Shown here one piece after another: positions 1 to 13,107 of a stretch of 64,000 bases of DNA; the stretch's first letter is position 1; the number at the start of each line of letters is the position of its first letter. The stretch covers positions 12,077,385 through 12,141,384 of the forward strand of contig NC_088295.1 in the NCBI RefSeq assembly GCF_032854445.1, read 5' to 3'. The position numbers were made by a program, and so were the translations under genes. The stretch is from Liolophura sinensis. Lineage: Eukaryota; Mollusca; Polyplacophora; Chitonida; Chitonidae. The notes beneath the pieces are model-generated. The model did not search any database, had not been told where the DNA came from, and saw only the letters and a program-made list of their open reading frames with translations.

Positions 1-424
1 TAGAAGGCCAGTGATAGAAATATAATTTTGGATGTAAAGTTTTCCCTTAGCTTCAGCACTAGGCGGTTTACTACAGACGTATGTGATAAGAATAATCCAA
101 GAGCCAGGGTGTATACATAAGTTGCTATTTAAACTTTTACACCAACAGCTGAACAAAAATAAACGACTACAGCATAGAAAAGCAAACCAGAGCAGCGACA
201 ATGTGGTATGCGGAATTTTACTGAATTAATTCATAATTTTTAACTGTCATTATTTACACAACCATTGAAATTACGTCCTTTCAAACCTCTAGGATTATAT
301 TTTTGAATATATTTCAAAAAGTTACAAACATAGTCAAAAAAGAAAAGTAGATTAGCATTTGCCTGACGAAACACTAAATACATTAAAAGGTATAATGCAT
401 ATACTATATATACACACAATAAGC

Positions 425-442
425 CCCCCCCCCCCCCCCCCC
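425..442. repeat. poly-C homopolymer tract
   Basis: An uninterrupted run of about 18 C on the + strand. Such tracts are length-unstable and prone to sequencing error. Confidence 0.9.
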
Positions 443-1011
443 AATTTTCCAGTCTTAAAATGCCATTATTTCCAATAATTTCTCTATATTCAACCATTCA
501 TAGCCTGCACTGAACTGGGCGAATTTTCTCGTCATTAACGTCGCTGTTTGGTATAAATGCTATCTTTAAGCATATACATTATAATGGCAAAGCCTGACGG
601 GATTTGCCAGCCCGTGTGACAAGAAAGCACCAAGAAGATATGCTATTTTGGAGTTACTGTAAATGCTTGCAGTAAGTATACGAAATTAGAACGACCTAAA
701 TGAAGAACTTAGACGTGTATTTACCGTATAAAAATGTATCCACAAGTCAATATGACCTAAAGGATGAACTATTTACTCAATAAAAATGCATCCATAGGTA
801 AAATGATCTAAAGGAAGAATTAATATAGACATGCATTTACCGTATACAAAGATGTAGTCCCTATCCATTACAAATGTCAATGATCTAACGGAAGAACATA
901 GACTTGCATTCATCGTACAAAGATGGATGTCCTATCCACAACAAATCAATGTAGATGTGCATTTAAGGTGCAAACACGTACTGCTGCATTATATAATTAG
1001 CACTCATAACC

Positions 1012-1013
<2 letters not shown>

Positions 1014-1070
<57 letters not shown>
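1014..1070. repeat. (TA)n microsatellite
   Basis: A pure TA dinucleotide run of about 57 bases just upstream of a truncated SINE. Confidence 0.95.
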
Positions 1071-1073
<3 letters not shown>

Positions 1074-1104
1074 TAGAGCTAGACACAGGAGGTATTGTTA
1101 TAAT

Positions 1105-1260
1105 TCTTCTTACAGGTCTGCCAGCAACCTGCGGATGGTCGTGGGTTTCCCCCGGGCTGTGCCCGGTTTCCGCCCACCATAATGCTGGCCGCCGTCGTAT
1201 AAGTGAAATATTCTTGAGTACGGCGTAAAACACCAATCAAATAAATAAATAAATAAATAT
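1105..1260 (+). mobile_element. 5'-truncated tRNA-derived SINE
   Basis: It carries the body and 3' end of the SINE found full length at 10892, 25641 and 51149: a GCAACCTGCGGATGGTCGTG-like block, then TATAAGTGAAATATTCTTGAGTACGGCG, an AAACACCAATC box and an AAATA-type tail. The tRNA-like head is missing, as expected for 5' truncation during reverse transcription. Confidence 0.8.
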
Positions 1261-2123
1261 TATTCTTACCATAATTTTTTCATTTGGCCTTTACTTCATG
1301 GGCAAAAGCTAAGTCAGGTATCGTCAGGGGTCAACTCGGCAGTTGGGTCAAGGTCAAGGCTTCTCCGGCAGTAAGGCGGATTTGCATCTTTGCACATACT
1401 AATGCACACGTCATAGCGGCTGTCGTGGCTGTATGGACGTACATGTACATATACATATATATCTGAACACACAACTGTCATATTCGACGTTTGAGTTAGA
1501 ACCGCTCTGACCGTTTCACAGTTCACGGCACAGAAAAAGTTTGCCTTGGTAAGTACCACTAGTACATATATGCTGACAAAACTGATCACGACAAGTAGTG
1601 CATATTTCTACGTTATTTACATGGACAGTCAATGTCAAACTGGATATATTGTAAAGCCCTTTGCTTGTTTTAGGCTGTGGTGAGTATAGCTTCTGTATCT
1701 TGTGTTAAACTAGCGCCGTGTTATTTGAGTTCAGGTTGCCTACCCTACTTAATACGAATATAGGACGTTTAAATTCCGCATGCATGGGAACAGTCGTAGT
1801 GACGCCAGGTTTACTTTGTACATGTTAAGCGTCAGTGTACATGCAGCTTATGGTCTGTGTCTGTTTTATGCGAATAAATATGGGAATAGCTTCAGACGAG
1901 CTGTCATGGGGTCAGATAAGAGAACTGCTGGCGTAATATAGGTTAGTGCGCATTAAGAGAAAACAATAGAAACTTAACAAATAAGATGTTCTGTGTGGGC
2001 ACCGTAAATATGAAAGGAAATGCAGTTAGAGTGACGATAATTTGTAGGTGTTAATATATACATGTATTACTGTTATCTGTTACATAGTAAACCTGTTTCT
2101 GCTGACAGAGTCCCGTCAACAAG

Positions 2124-5100
2124 ATGCTGGAGCTAGGGTGGCTCCATTTCGGAATAACACAGGCGCTGTGTCTGGCGCTCTTCACTGTGGTATTGCTATA
2201 CTTCATTTACGGCAGAGGGAAGAGATATAACCTACCGCCTGGTCCCACACCGTTGCCCATTATCGGAAATGTCCTCTGTAAGTTTTTTACACAAACGTTT
2301 TCATAAATCATTTTCGGTTTTACTAACTAAATATAAGTTTCTCTATTGAGACACCTATATAAGTTCACCGCATGACTGCATGAACTCCTTTTTTTGAACA
2401 CCTAGGTCGTGTCATTAACTCGAACTTGTGAAGGGCCAGTGACTTGAACCCCTATTATGTCGGGTCAATAACTGGAACACCTATTATGTAGGGCCATTCA
2501 ATTGATCACCTATATGTCGGGTCATTGTAATGTGTTACCTTATGGACAACAATATAAACATCTCGCAGTTAGATAACGCACTGTTTGAACTGTGTTTGTA
2601 GTGTTTGCAAGATCGAAGAAAAATGTACCATTGGAGATGACAGATTTGGCCAAAACTTACGGACCAATATATCACCTTAGGTTTGGTAAGTAAAGTAATT
2701 AGCGCCAAAACTGTGTAGTCCTTCCTTCCCACCCATCACCTAAAGTTTGGTCAGTAAAGTAAGTAGAGCAAAAGCTGTGTAGTCCTTCCTGCATAACCAT
2801 TACCTGAGGTTTGGTGATTAAAGTAATTAGAGCCAAAACTATGTAGTCCTTCCTGGGTAACCATCAAGGGAAGTGTGGTTAGTAAAGTAATTAGCGCCAA
2901 AACTGTGTAGTCATTTCTGCATAACCATCACCTGAGGTTTGGTGATTAAAGTAATTAGAGCCAAAACTATGTAGTCCTTCCTGCATAACCATTACCTGAG
3001 GTTTGGTGATTAAAGTAATTAGAGCCAAAACTATGTAGTCCTTCCTGGGTAACCATCAAGGGAAGTGTGGTCAGTAAAGTAATTAGCGCCAAAACTGTGT
3101 AGTCCTTCCTTCCCACCCATCACCTAAAGTTTGGTCAGTAAAGTAAGTAGAGCAAAAGCTGTGTAGTCCTTCCTGCATAACCATTACCTGAGGTTTGGTG
3201 ATTAAAGTAATTAGCGCCAAAACTGTGTAGTCCTTCCTTCCCACCCATCACCTAAAGTTTGGTCAGTAAAGTAAGTAGAGCAAAAGCTGTGTAGTCCTTC
3301 CTGCATAACCATTACCTGAGGTTTGGTGATTAAAGTAATTAGAGCCAAAACTATGTAGTCCTTCCTGGGTAACCATCAAGGGAAGTGTGGTTAGTAAAGT
3401 AATTAGCGCCAAAACTGTGTAGTCATTTCTGCATAACCATCACCTGAGGTTTGGTGATTAAAGTAATTAGAGCCAAAACTATGTAGTCCTTCCTGCATAA
3501 CCATTACCTGAGGTTTGGTGATTAAAGTAATTAGAGCCAAAACTATGTAGTCCTTCCTGGGTAACCATCAAGGGAAGTGTGGTCAGTAAAGTAATTAGCG
3601 CCAAAACTGTGTAGTCCTTCCTTCCCACCCATCACCTAAAGTTTGGTCAGTAAAGTAAGTAGAGCAAAAGCTGTGTAGTCCTTCCTGCATAACCATTACC
3701 TGAGGTTTGGTGATTAAAGTAATTAGAGCCAAAACTATGTAGTCCTTCCTGGGTAACCATCAAGGGAAGTGTGGTCAGTAAAGTAATTAGCGCCAAAACT
3801 GTGTAGTCCTTCCTTCCCACCCATCACCTAAAGTTTGGTCAGTAAAGTAAGTAGAGCAAAAGCTGTGTAGTCCTTCCTGCATAACCATTACCTGAGGCTT
3901 GGTGATTAAAGTAATTAGAGACAAAACTGTGTAGTCATTTCTGCATAACCATCACCTTAGGTTTGGTCAGTTAAGCAATTAGAGCCAAAACTATGTAGTC
4001 CTTCCTGGGTAACCATCAAGGGAAGTGTGGTTAGTAAAGTAATTAGAGCCAAAACTGTGTAGTCCTTCCTGCATAACCATCACCTTAGGTTTGGTCAGTT
4101 AAGCAATTAGAGCCAAAACTATGCAGTCCTTCCTGGGTAACCATCAAGGGAAGTGTGGTCAGTAAAGTAAGTAGAGCCAAAACTGTGTAGTCCTTCCTGC
4201 ATAACCATCACCTTAGGTTTGGTCAGTAAAGTAATTAGAGCCAAAACTGTGTAGTCCTTCCTGGGTAACCATCAAGGGAAGTGTGGTCAGTAAAGTAATT
4301 AGAGCCAAAACTGTGTAGTCATTTGTGCATAACCATCACCTTAGGTTTGGTCAGTTAAGCAATTAGAGCCAAAACTATGCAGTCCTTCCTGGGTAACCAT
4401 CAAGGGAAGTGTGGTCAGTAAAGTAATTAGAGCCAGAACTGTGTAGTCCTTCCTGCATAACCATCACCTTAGGTTTGGTCAGTAAAGCAATTAGAGCCAA
4501 AACTGTGTAGTCCTTCCTGGGTAACCATCAAGGGAAGTGTGGTCAGTAAAGTAATTAGAGCCAAAACTGTGTAGTCATTTGTGCATAACCATCACCTTAG
4601 GTTTGGTCAGTTAAGCAATTAGAGCCAAAACTGTGTAGTCCTTCCTGGGTAACCATCAAGGGAAGTGTGGTCAGTTAAGCAATTAGAGCCAAAACTGTGT
4701 AGTCCTTCCTGCATAACCATCACCTTAGGTTTGGTCAGTAAAGTAATTAGAGCCAAAACTGTGTAGACCTAATCATCATCTCATACGTTTATTTATATCC
4801 AAAATTCATTTACAGTTGTCAGTTAATATTGATTCTGGTTTACTTTTAACACAAAATATCTGCTCCCTGTCGTTTGCTCGGCAACCTCTCTGGTAATAGA
4901 GAGAAAAAAACTTTTGTTTATAATCACCCAGGTATTATTGGCAGCCATCGAGGTCACGTACACAGAGCTAAGTTTTAGTTCACCATTCTTGAATAATTTT
5001 CTCTTCGTGCATTTAATTATACTGTTATAGGATGAATACCAGATCCATGTCAATCGTTGGAATGTACTTTTTTTTAAAACGCTTTCATTCAATTATTGAG

Positions 5101-8100
5101 TATCTGTTGACTCCGTTTTATTATAAGGTAAGAAATGCCTTAGCCTGAATGTTTATTTAGGACATAGCTTGTTTCTTGTTTCTTATATACACATGATAGT
5201 TTGTTATTATAATGACCTATATAAGAGGTTGAGTATGGATGATTATTGTTTGTGTTTATTATTATTTTATTTATTATATATTATTGTTTTCAATGGCAGG
5301 GTTCATGAGGACAGTAGTACTAAACAACTATGAACTAGCGAAGGAAGCTCTGCTGACAAAACCGACAGAATTTGCAGGCAGACCGAGGTCCTATTCAAGT
5401 AAGTATCATTTATTTCTAGGTTAGATTCTCTCTCTTCCATTTAACAACACACTTAACAAAGTATTTTTTAAAAATTACGCATTGTTTATCTTCTTGTTTA
5501 TTTAATTATTTGTGTGTTTATGTGTACAGTTAATTATCAGTATTTTCCCTTAAGTCTTATGTAGTGGTATGGGGTGGAAACATAACACTTGACAAACCTC
5601 CTGATGTAAAGCGTTATTTATGATTTAGGATTTATGAATCGACTAGAAGACATGGCTCATCACAACAGTTGACTATCTCATGCTACTTCGGACACTGTTT
5701 TGAACGGTTTACAGGTGTTGATCATTGGCCAACGTTTGGAGAGCTTTACACGTAATGAACTTGGGCCAATTTTCGGAAATGATTCATTTATTAAGTTGAT
5801 TGTTTTCTATATGCCGCATTCAAGAATTATTCATTTGTACGAAGGCGACCAGTTTCATGTGTGAAGTACTGGCATGCCCATGATAAAACACTGACCTTTG
5901 ACAAGTTGCTTATGAATTTTCTTACGTGCATATTTGTGAAAAACGCATACTGTTCAGTCAGCCCCTAAAGTGCCATATATAGAGAGATCACATTGTCACC
6001 AAGCCCCCAGTGTGGGGAGATGTAGACATTTTCGGAAATGATGTCACGTGAAAAGTTCCAGTACTTAAAATGACACCCTTATGAGGAAAGTTCGCAAAAG
6101 ATTACTTCACAAAGATTTGTGAAAGGCGAGCCGACCTTGCCCCTGGCTGGCAAACTGAGGCCATTCTTTGACCACAGAGGTCTTTACCTGGAATTCAGGT
6201 CCTGGCTTCGTATACAGATGCTCTACGTCGGGAGGTTGGTCAGGTATGGCGTGAAGTTTTCTCCAGGCTGGCCATGAAAACGGGCCGAATTTTGGCGAGT
6301 AAAAGGTGGAAGTCAGCAATCATGTCAATAATTATATCAATATATTCACTTCACATTTATGAACTTATTTTGTCAGCATAGGGTTCAGCCTGCTGCAAGC
6401 AGACACCACTGTTATATGTACGAAAAAATGTTGAACGCGACGCTAAATCTCATCCAAAGAAACATTAACAACGTTGGTAAGTTTGTTTGATTTTACAAGC
6501 ATGTGATCTGATGTTATCGCTGGAATTTATCAAGAAAAGTCGTGTCACTATTGTAACTGTTATCTGATCGGTGTCTTACTAAATGCAGCTGCCTTAATGT
6601 AGTGAAAATGATTCTCAAAATTTTACCTCTGTAACAGTGGATATTATAACAGAGGGTGGAAAGGACATTGCATTAAGCGACTATGGCCCCACATGGAGAT
6701 TGCAAAGGAAAATTGCCTCAAAAGCCCTAAGGTACGCAAATAACCAGAAATGAATAACATCTTAGCTCTTACAGCTTCAAACATAGGCCTTACCGTCTTA
6801 ACCACTGATTACCATCTTCTCTCTCTTCTCGTATACATACATATGTATTTGGTTTTGCTCCGTGGGTAATACACATGGGTTGAAGCCCGAGTTGGCCTAG
6901 TCCTGTGAATTCAAAAGAGGCCACATCTGAGATTTCTGGATAGGCGCTCATGTGGCCACTGAACCAACATTATCAGCATCTTTTAAACCATATCCTGCAA
7001 ATCACTGGGAAAATCCGAATGTGTAATACAAATATGTGTAAAACTAATGAATATTATCTGTTCATCAGAAAGTACCTGTCTGGGTCGGAACTGGAGAAGA
7101 GGGTTCATAAAGCCTTTGGGGAGGGAGCTATCAACGCTCTGGCGGCAGAGAAGGGACTATTTAATCCGCGAGAACACATCTCTTACGCGGTAGTCAGTTT
7201 CATCAGTGCCTTCTGCTTTGGTGAAAGGTACGCTGATGCATGTATCTTGGCTGTATAGAATCGTGCCATACATGTGCCATACATGTAAAATCTAAACGTC
7301 GCACACTAACCATTCACCCAAACACGCTGTAAATGAAGACAGTCTCCCATCACCAGTCAAAACATCAATTTTACTCGAGGTACTGCATCCGAATCTTTAG
7401 TTTTTAATCACTGGGTAATTTTGTACACAATGAGTCAGAATGTTGACTTCCCATGGTATATTTGATTTGATTGTACATCATATTAAACTCACTCGATAGA
7501 TTCTAATGCTATATGAGAATAATTTGTGAACTAGCATATTGCTTTTATTCAGCTGTCAATTCTCAATTTCTAACCATTACAGCCACGCAGACAAGGATTC
7601 CCTTGCGGTTAAGATGTTGAAGTTCTCAGACTTTTTCCTAGAGGTATCAGCCAATGGTCTCCCCGAAGACTTCCTGCCGGCTCTGAGACACCTTCGCCTA
7701 AAAAAGTCTCAGATATTTAGAGATTACGTCAAGGGCGTCTTGGATGATTTATACAAACTATACAAAGAACATGAAATCAGTTTTGATCCAGGTTTGTTAC
7801 GGAATTCCATCTCCAAAGCTAATGTGCAGCTCTCTCCTTACGTCCTTAAGACAGTAAACTAGTTTTAGTATCAACTGTTCATCTTGAGCTCGATCCTGCT
7901 CAACTGGAGCAGTCGGTCCTGCTTACCCGGAGCAACCGGGTCTGGTCAATTGGAGCAACCAGTCTTGCTCAACTGGATCGGTCTGTCCTGTTCAACTGGA
8001 ACTCAGTCCTGCTCAACTAGAGCAATCGGTCCAGCACAGTAGGAGCAGTCTGTCTTGCTCAACTGGAGCTCAGTCCACCTCAACTGGAACAATCTGTCCT

Positions 8101-9827
8101 GCTCAACTGGAGAAGTCGGTTCTGCTCAACTGGGGTAATCTGTCCAGCTCAACTGGAGCAGTCGGTCCTGCTAAACTGGAACAGTCTGTCCTGTTCAACT
8201 GTGCAGTGTGTCCTGCTCAACTGGAACAGTCTGTCTGGTTCAACGGGCAGTCGGTCCTGCTCAACTGGAGAAGTCGGCTTTCCTCAACTGGGATAATGAA
8301 ACAGTGTGTCCGGCTCAACTGGAGCAGTGTGTCCTGCTCAACTGGAGCAGTAGGTCCTGCGGCTCAACTGAAGCAGTCGGTCCTGTGGCTCAACTGGAGC
8401 AGTCATTCCTGCGGCTCAACCGGAGCAATCTGTCCTGCTCAACTGGAGCAGACTGTCCGGCTCTACTGGAGCAGTCGGTCCTGCTGAACTGGTGCAGCCT
8501 GTCCGGTTGAACCGGATCAGTCGGTCCTGCGGCTCAATTGGAGAAGTCGGTTCTGCTTGGCAGGAGAAGCTCAACTGGAGAAGTCATTCCTGCTCAACTG
8601 AGGCAGTCAGTCCTGCTCAACTGAGGCGGTCAGTCCTGCTCAATTAGGGCAATCGACCTTGCTCAACTGGGGCAGTCTGTCCTCCTCAACTGGCGCAGCC
8701 TGTCCGTCTCAACTGGAGGAGTTGGTCCTGCTCAGCTGAGGCAGTCTGAGTTAGGTGCACTGAGTTAGGTGCACTATCTGCTTTTCACGCGTTATCACGC
8801 GAGATTTTTAGTACTGGAGCACAGACTGTAAACGAGAATTTTTGAGTCACGTGGTCTGTGTGGCCGAGAAAAGCCAATAGTGCACCCAAATGGAGAGTTT
8901 GACTTTATATATAACTGAGATACTAATAATCCTAAAAAGTGTTACAAACCAATCAGAAATGTGGCACATGGGCTCTCTCACCTTACCTCCCGATGCCAAC
9001 GACCCACACCTCGACAAAAATATGTATGTAAGTGACCGATATGCGTGCAGAAGATACGTGTATATCATATAGGGTAGTTTTGGTATTTATTGTGAGCATG
9101 TATACGGTATGAGGCATGCTGTGATGTGTATACGAGGCGAGGCATTCGATAAATCATATTCACTCTTATATGGGCCTTTATAATTCATGTGATCCAGTCC
9201 TGTTGGGAAGAACACTGAACTGGGGGTGTATACATGTGTTTGCTTAAACACTTTCTTCCTTGTGGCTGCTGAGGATGTTTTTCTTATTTTCAGAGAACAT
9301 CCGTGATTTTACGGACTGTCTAATTGCGGCAGAGAGAGAGGCTCGTACAGAAGAGGCCCCGGCAGACCTGGCCCAGCTTAGCAATACTCACTTCGTACAG
9401 ACCTTAAGCGACATATTTGCCGGTAAGTCAAGGTCTTCCCTGTGGAATATGTTGTGTGTCATATATCTTAAGTGCTCTTAATCTGACATTGTGCTGGTGT
9501 TTTATGTGTTAGTGCTATTGATTCTGCACAACAGACGGCATGCTGGTGTTTAGTGCTAGTGCTGCTGTGATCCTGCTCAGCTGACGGCGTGTTTCTCTTT
9601 ACGTGTTAGTGCTACGGTAATCCTGCTCAACTGACGGCGTGATAGTGTTTACATAATAGTGCTACATGATTCATGTACTCTTCTCATGCTATTCTTTATG
9701 TAATGAACAATGGCTTCGGACGTTTGATGAAGCCCAAGTATCCGTAACATATTATAGGTGACTTTATCATATACCAAATTAAAAATAATAAATAAATAAA
9801 AAAGTGACAAAAACTTAATTATAAAAA

Positions 9828-9887
<60 letters not shown>

Positions 9888-12800
9888 GTTGGCATCAAAA
9901 ATGGGCCGTACTTTGATGCTGCATTGCTCCATTATCCTTTGTTCAAACCCTTTTAAACTTTAGACGTTCAAATGATATGGTTTTGTTAATATACTGACCA
10001 AGTTTCAAGGTCATAACTTGAACACAGGGTTAAAATGAAAACATAGCCCAAAAAAAACGCACGTTCCGGTGACCCACATTGCATCACATGTTCGGTCTCG
10101 TGAGTAGTGCGCGCGCTGCACCTGTGTGACACGCGTCAATCAAGTGTCGTCTGGAAAAATTGTCTGGCTGTAGTGTCAGAGAAACCCTTCTGCCAGATAG
10201 GCAAAAGTTTTGCTGAATCAAGATGGTTTTCTCTGCGGCGGACAATGAATTGATCACCTTTTCAAGTAAACCAAGGTAGAACATCATTTTGAAATGTCCA
10301 GAACTAGCGTTTTTGACCTTATTTTGATTTTGGTCCCATGAACAGAAATCTTAAAGGATGAAATTGAAATTTGGTCAGTATTCTTAGGACATAATGGCTT
10401 TTGAGTCCGTTGTTTTCCGCGAAATATAGTACGATACTGTAATTCTGTTCTGAAGAACCATATAAAATAAACACAACGACCGAAACAAAGTCTAGAACAT
10501 GTTCTAGAACAAAAATTGAAAACCACCTAGAGTGATACATTCGGGTTGAACGATAAATATGAAATGGAAAATATTTTTTTGAGAATAGCACAAATGAGTT
10601 TGTCATTGGGTGGATAGTTACGAAAAGATGTTACATGTATCAGTTTCCTAGCTGATATCAGGTACGTGGATGAGTGAAAAAAGGCCATTAAAAATTATGT
10701 TCTTTTACTGTATATATATATATGTATTTACATAGTGACCTGAATTATATTCTTATTACAGCCGGTATCGATACCTCCCGATTCACACTCTGCTGGGCGA
10801 TTATTTATCTGGTGGCCTTTCCAGATGTACAAGAAAAGGCATTCAAAGAAATTGAAAATGTTGTAGGTAAGACTCCATATATATAGTCCTAGGGGCCTGC
10901 ACGGCTCATTTGGTTAGCGCGCTAGCGCAGCGTAATGACCCAGGAGCCTCTGAACAATGCGGTCGCTTTGAGCTCAAGTCCAGCTAATACTGGCTTCCTC
11001 TTTGGCCGAACGCGGAAAGGTCTTCAGCAATCAGCGGATGGTCGTGTGTTTCACCCGGGCTCTGCGCGGTTTCCTCGGAACATTATGCTGGTCGCCGTCG
11101 TATAAGTGGAATATTCTTGAGTACGGCGCAAAACACCAATCAAATAAATAAATATCTAGTCCTACAATTGGATGCTATCTTCAAGACCATAGGAGGTCTA
11201 TTTAAGCACTAACAGTAGTAATACAGAGTAGATGCACACAGACACTGGCTTACATAGTCTGCACGAGAGAGTTTCTAGCCATTGGACCCTATCGTCACAT
11301 AACCCCATTGATCTTACGCAAAGTTCATTGAAGATCATTTGCTTTCCACCATACATAACCGCATACACACTGAGCTCGCTCTGATGGAATAATGCTGCGT
11401 GTCACGTGGGGAAATGCACTTGCGTAATAACAGTGGTTTACGCACGCGAGCTGCATCCATTAAAAATAACTGCTCTCCTGTATAGCACATGAGAAATTTA
11501 TGTTTGAGCACGGCGTTAAAACACCGTACTACGGAATCAGTCGGTCAGTTATAAATATAAAAATTATGTAAAGTACAGATGAAAGAGTGTCAAAAGTTAG
11601 TTCAAAATATTATGTTCTTCAAAATTTTTCTCGACTTTTTTTTAACAGAATAAGACATGATAATGTTTGTTTGGTTGGCATTTGGGACCAGCGCTTGCTA
11701 TATATTGTCTTTGCATAATAATGTTCTAAATGAGGATACAGTGCATGCTTAATAAATATATTTATGCTAGAATTTGGTCTTTTCAGCAAAGAAATGTGTT
11801 CAATCAGAATTAATCGTATTTATGTTTAGTATATTCATAAACACTAAATATAGGGGAAACAGTTCAATATATATATCAGTTTTGTGTTATTGATTATTCA
11901 GTGCGAGACTATTCTTATTCATTGAACCGGATGTCAGCTAGGCAACAAATTTCAGTTAACACGAAACGAGGCACAATCTCGATCTTATAGACAGGGGCTG
12001 CAGACTACCCCGCTCACACTGTTCCTTGGCGCCTTGAGTTAGAGTAAGCGGTCGACGGCTATTGTCGTTTGCTCATTTGGGAAGCCTTACGTTCATTGAA
12101 GACCATTTGTCTTACACCAACATATGGAAGGATGTACATCACACGTAGGAAAGTTCAGTAGCTTCGTTGGTGTCTTACACAAGGTTCAGCGCCCATAAAA
12201 CTGGCAACCATCATACAAGAGATAAATTCCTGAGTATGGAGTTTACCAACGACCATCAAATCATTCATCAGGTTAGAACAACGTAGGAGGATCTGTTTCC
12301 ATGAACAACACTACAGAGAAACACAGGCTACACAGAAGGACAGGAAAGATAGCCATGCATGAACAATGATTGAACCAATTTATCTACATGTCGGTACTAT
12401 CAGTGTGTTCTTCTTTCAGGAACAAGTCGTCTACCTGGGATGGATGACAGGAAAAGCCTCAGGTACACAGAGGCAGTATTGTTCGAATCCATGAGGTTAA
12501 GACCAGTCACCCCGGTGGGTGTGCCACATGCTGCCATAAAGGATGAACAGCTTGGTAACTAAACGCTCTATCATTTTAAAGAAAAGCAATATTTTATCAG
12601 CAGCAAGCACAACAGATCTAAATTAAGAAACGTAAACGATGGTTCTTTAGTAAACAAAGTGTAAGAAGAATGCAAATTTATAAATCAAGTCACAAAGCTG
12701 TATTTGCTGTGGTTGTTTGCTAGTCTGTGACACTATGATGGACACTTTGGGATATTTCAGGAGGCTATGACATCCCAAAGGGCACCATGGTGATGATCAA

Positions 12801-13107
12801 CCAATGGGCACTGCATCATGACCCAGAGTTCTGGAAAGATCCGGAAGAGTTCCGTCCTGAGAGGTTCTTGGAGGCAGATGGAACCCCGGCTCCCAAACCA
12901 GACAACTTCCTTCCCTTCTCCATGGGCCGACGGGTGTGTTTAGGAGAGGTGGTGGCCAAACCCGAGCTATTGCTAATCTTGGCCATCTTCATTCAGAAGT
13001 TCAGGTTCCTGAAAGCCCCGGGGGAGAAGCTCTGTCTAGATCCTGCAGGTGGAATCGGTGGCTTTGTCCCACATCCTTACAACGTCATAGTGGAGTCTAG
13101 AAACTAA
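2124..13107 (+). CDS. cytochrome P450, clan 2 (CYP1/CYP2/CYP17-like), 10 exons, 504 aa
   Basis: This is a microsomal haem-thiolate mono-oxygenase; the substrate cannot be inferred. Exons: 2124-2277, 2602-2685, 5300-5398, 6638-6731, 7069-7227, 7583-7791, 9294-9422, 10762-10866, 12420-12554, 12761-13107. All junctions are GT/AG and the phases chain through 1,515 nt to a TAA. An N-terminal hydrophobic anchor (about residues 8-29) is followed by the PPGP hinge (about 37-40). Helix C has W132xxxR136, helix I has AGIDTS (310-315), helix K has E367SMR370, PERF lies at 422-425 and the haem loop FSMGRRVCLG holds the ligand Cys449. The length is normal for the family and no lesion is visible, so the gene looks functional. 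The ATG at 2124 was chosen because it directly precedes the anchor. The haem loop and I-helix resemble CYP17A and CYP1A, but a subfamily needs a tree. Confidence 0.93.
2395..2530. repeat. short tandem repeat in P450 intron 1
   Basis: About four degenerate copies of a roughly 30-bp unit of the type ACCTATTATGTCGGGTCAAT. It lies between exons 1 and 2 and has no coding content. Confidence 0.7.
2670..4772. repeat. 2.1-kb minisatellite containing the exon 2 splice donor
   Basis: About 33 copies of a roughly 64-bp unit (CACCTTAGGTTTGGTCAGTA then AAGTAATTAGAGCCAAAACT and so on). Two unit types alternate, one with GCATAACCATCACC and one with GGGTAACCATCAAGGGAAG. The first unit begins inside coding exon 2 (codons for His-Leu-Arg-Phe) and includes the real donor at 2686. 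The array fills most of intron 2. Later copies read GTCAGT, GTTAGT or GTGATT at the donor position. Confidence 0.9.
6130..6330 (-). mobile_element. possible degenerate SINE fragment in P450 intron 3
   Basis: On the minus strand this resembles the second SINE family at 13890-14105: an ACCTGAATTCC B-box-like motif and a CCAGCCTGGAGAAAAC segment. It is highly diverged and could be unrelated single-copy sequence. Confidence 0.3.
7880..8745. repeat. 23-bp minisatellite in P450 intron 6
   Basis: About 37 imperfect copies of a unit close to TCCTGCTCAACTGGAGCAGTCGG. The unit contains the palindrome-like stretch CTCAACTGGAG. The array is GC-richer than its surroundings and stays open in several frames only because of the repeat. 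It lies between exons 6 and 7. Confidence 0.92.
9490..9665. repeat. three-copy tandem repeat in P450 intron 7
   Basis: About three copies of a 65-70-bp unit including GTGCTA, GTGATCCTGCTCAACTGACG and a GGCGTG end. The embedded CCTGCTCAACTG matches the intron 6 minisatellite core, so the two may share an origin. Confidence 0.6.
9832..9885. repeat. (TA)n microsatellite
   Basis: A run of about 54 bases of TA in P450 intron 7. Confidence 0.95.
10892..11154 (+). mobile_element. full-length tRNA-derived SINE in P450 intron 8
   Basis: The head GGCTCATTTGGTTAGCGCGC fits a tRNA A box and the GAGCTCAAGTCC region fits a degenerate B box. The body contains GGATGGTCGTG and CATTATGCTGGTCGCCGTCG, and the 3' end has GAGTACGGCGCAAAACACCAATC followed by AAATAAATA. 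The pol III-type head, common body and simple tail identify a SINE, in the same orientation as the host gene. Confidence 0.88.
11270..12265. repeat. degenerate SINE-like fragments in P450 intron 9
   Basis: Segments at about 11270-11550 and 12000-12260 share CGTTCATTGAAGACCATTTG-like and GAGCACGGCGTTAAAACACC-like blocks with each other and with SINE 3' ends. They are old and incomplete. No exon is seen between 10867 and 12419, and the reading phase does not require one. Confidence 0.5.

Larger units (their letters stand above)
1..2123. other. 5' flank of the P450 gene
   Basis: No coding exon is recognised here. The stretch holds a poly-C/poly-G tract (about 425-442), a TA microsatellite (1014-1070) and a 5'-truncated SINE (about 1105-1260). 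The P450 promoter and any 5' UTR exon should lie here, but no core promoter element could be assigned. Small reading frames are short and several cross low-complexity sequence. Confidence 0.6.

Noticed and set aside
997..1236. Open frame ending in an Ile-Tyr repeat
   Set aside because: Covers the TA microsatellite and SINE in antisense.
2690..4772. Possible CRISPR array
   Set aside because: Units are contiguous tandem repeats without unique spacers, and the genome is eukaryotic. The same applies to the other arrays.
8206..8510. Two overlapping Cys/Ser-rich open frames
   Set aside because: Translations of the 23-bp intron 6 minisatellite of the P450 gene.
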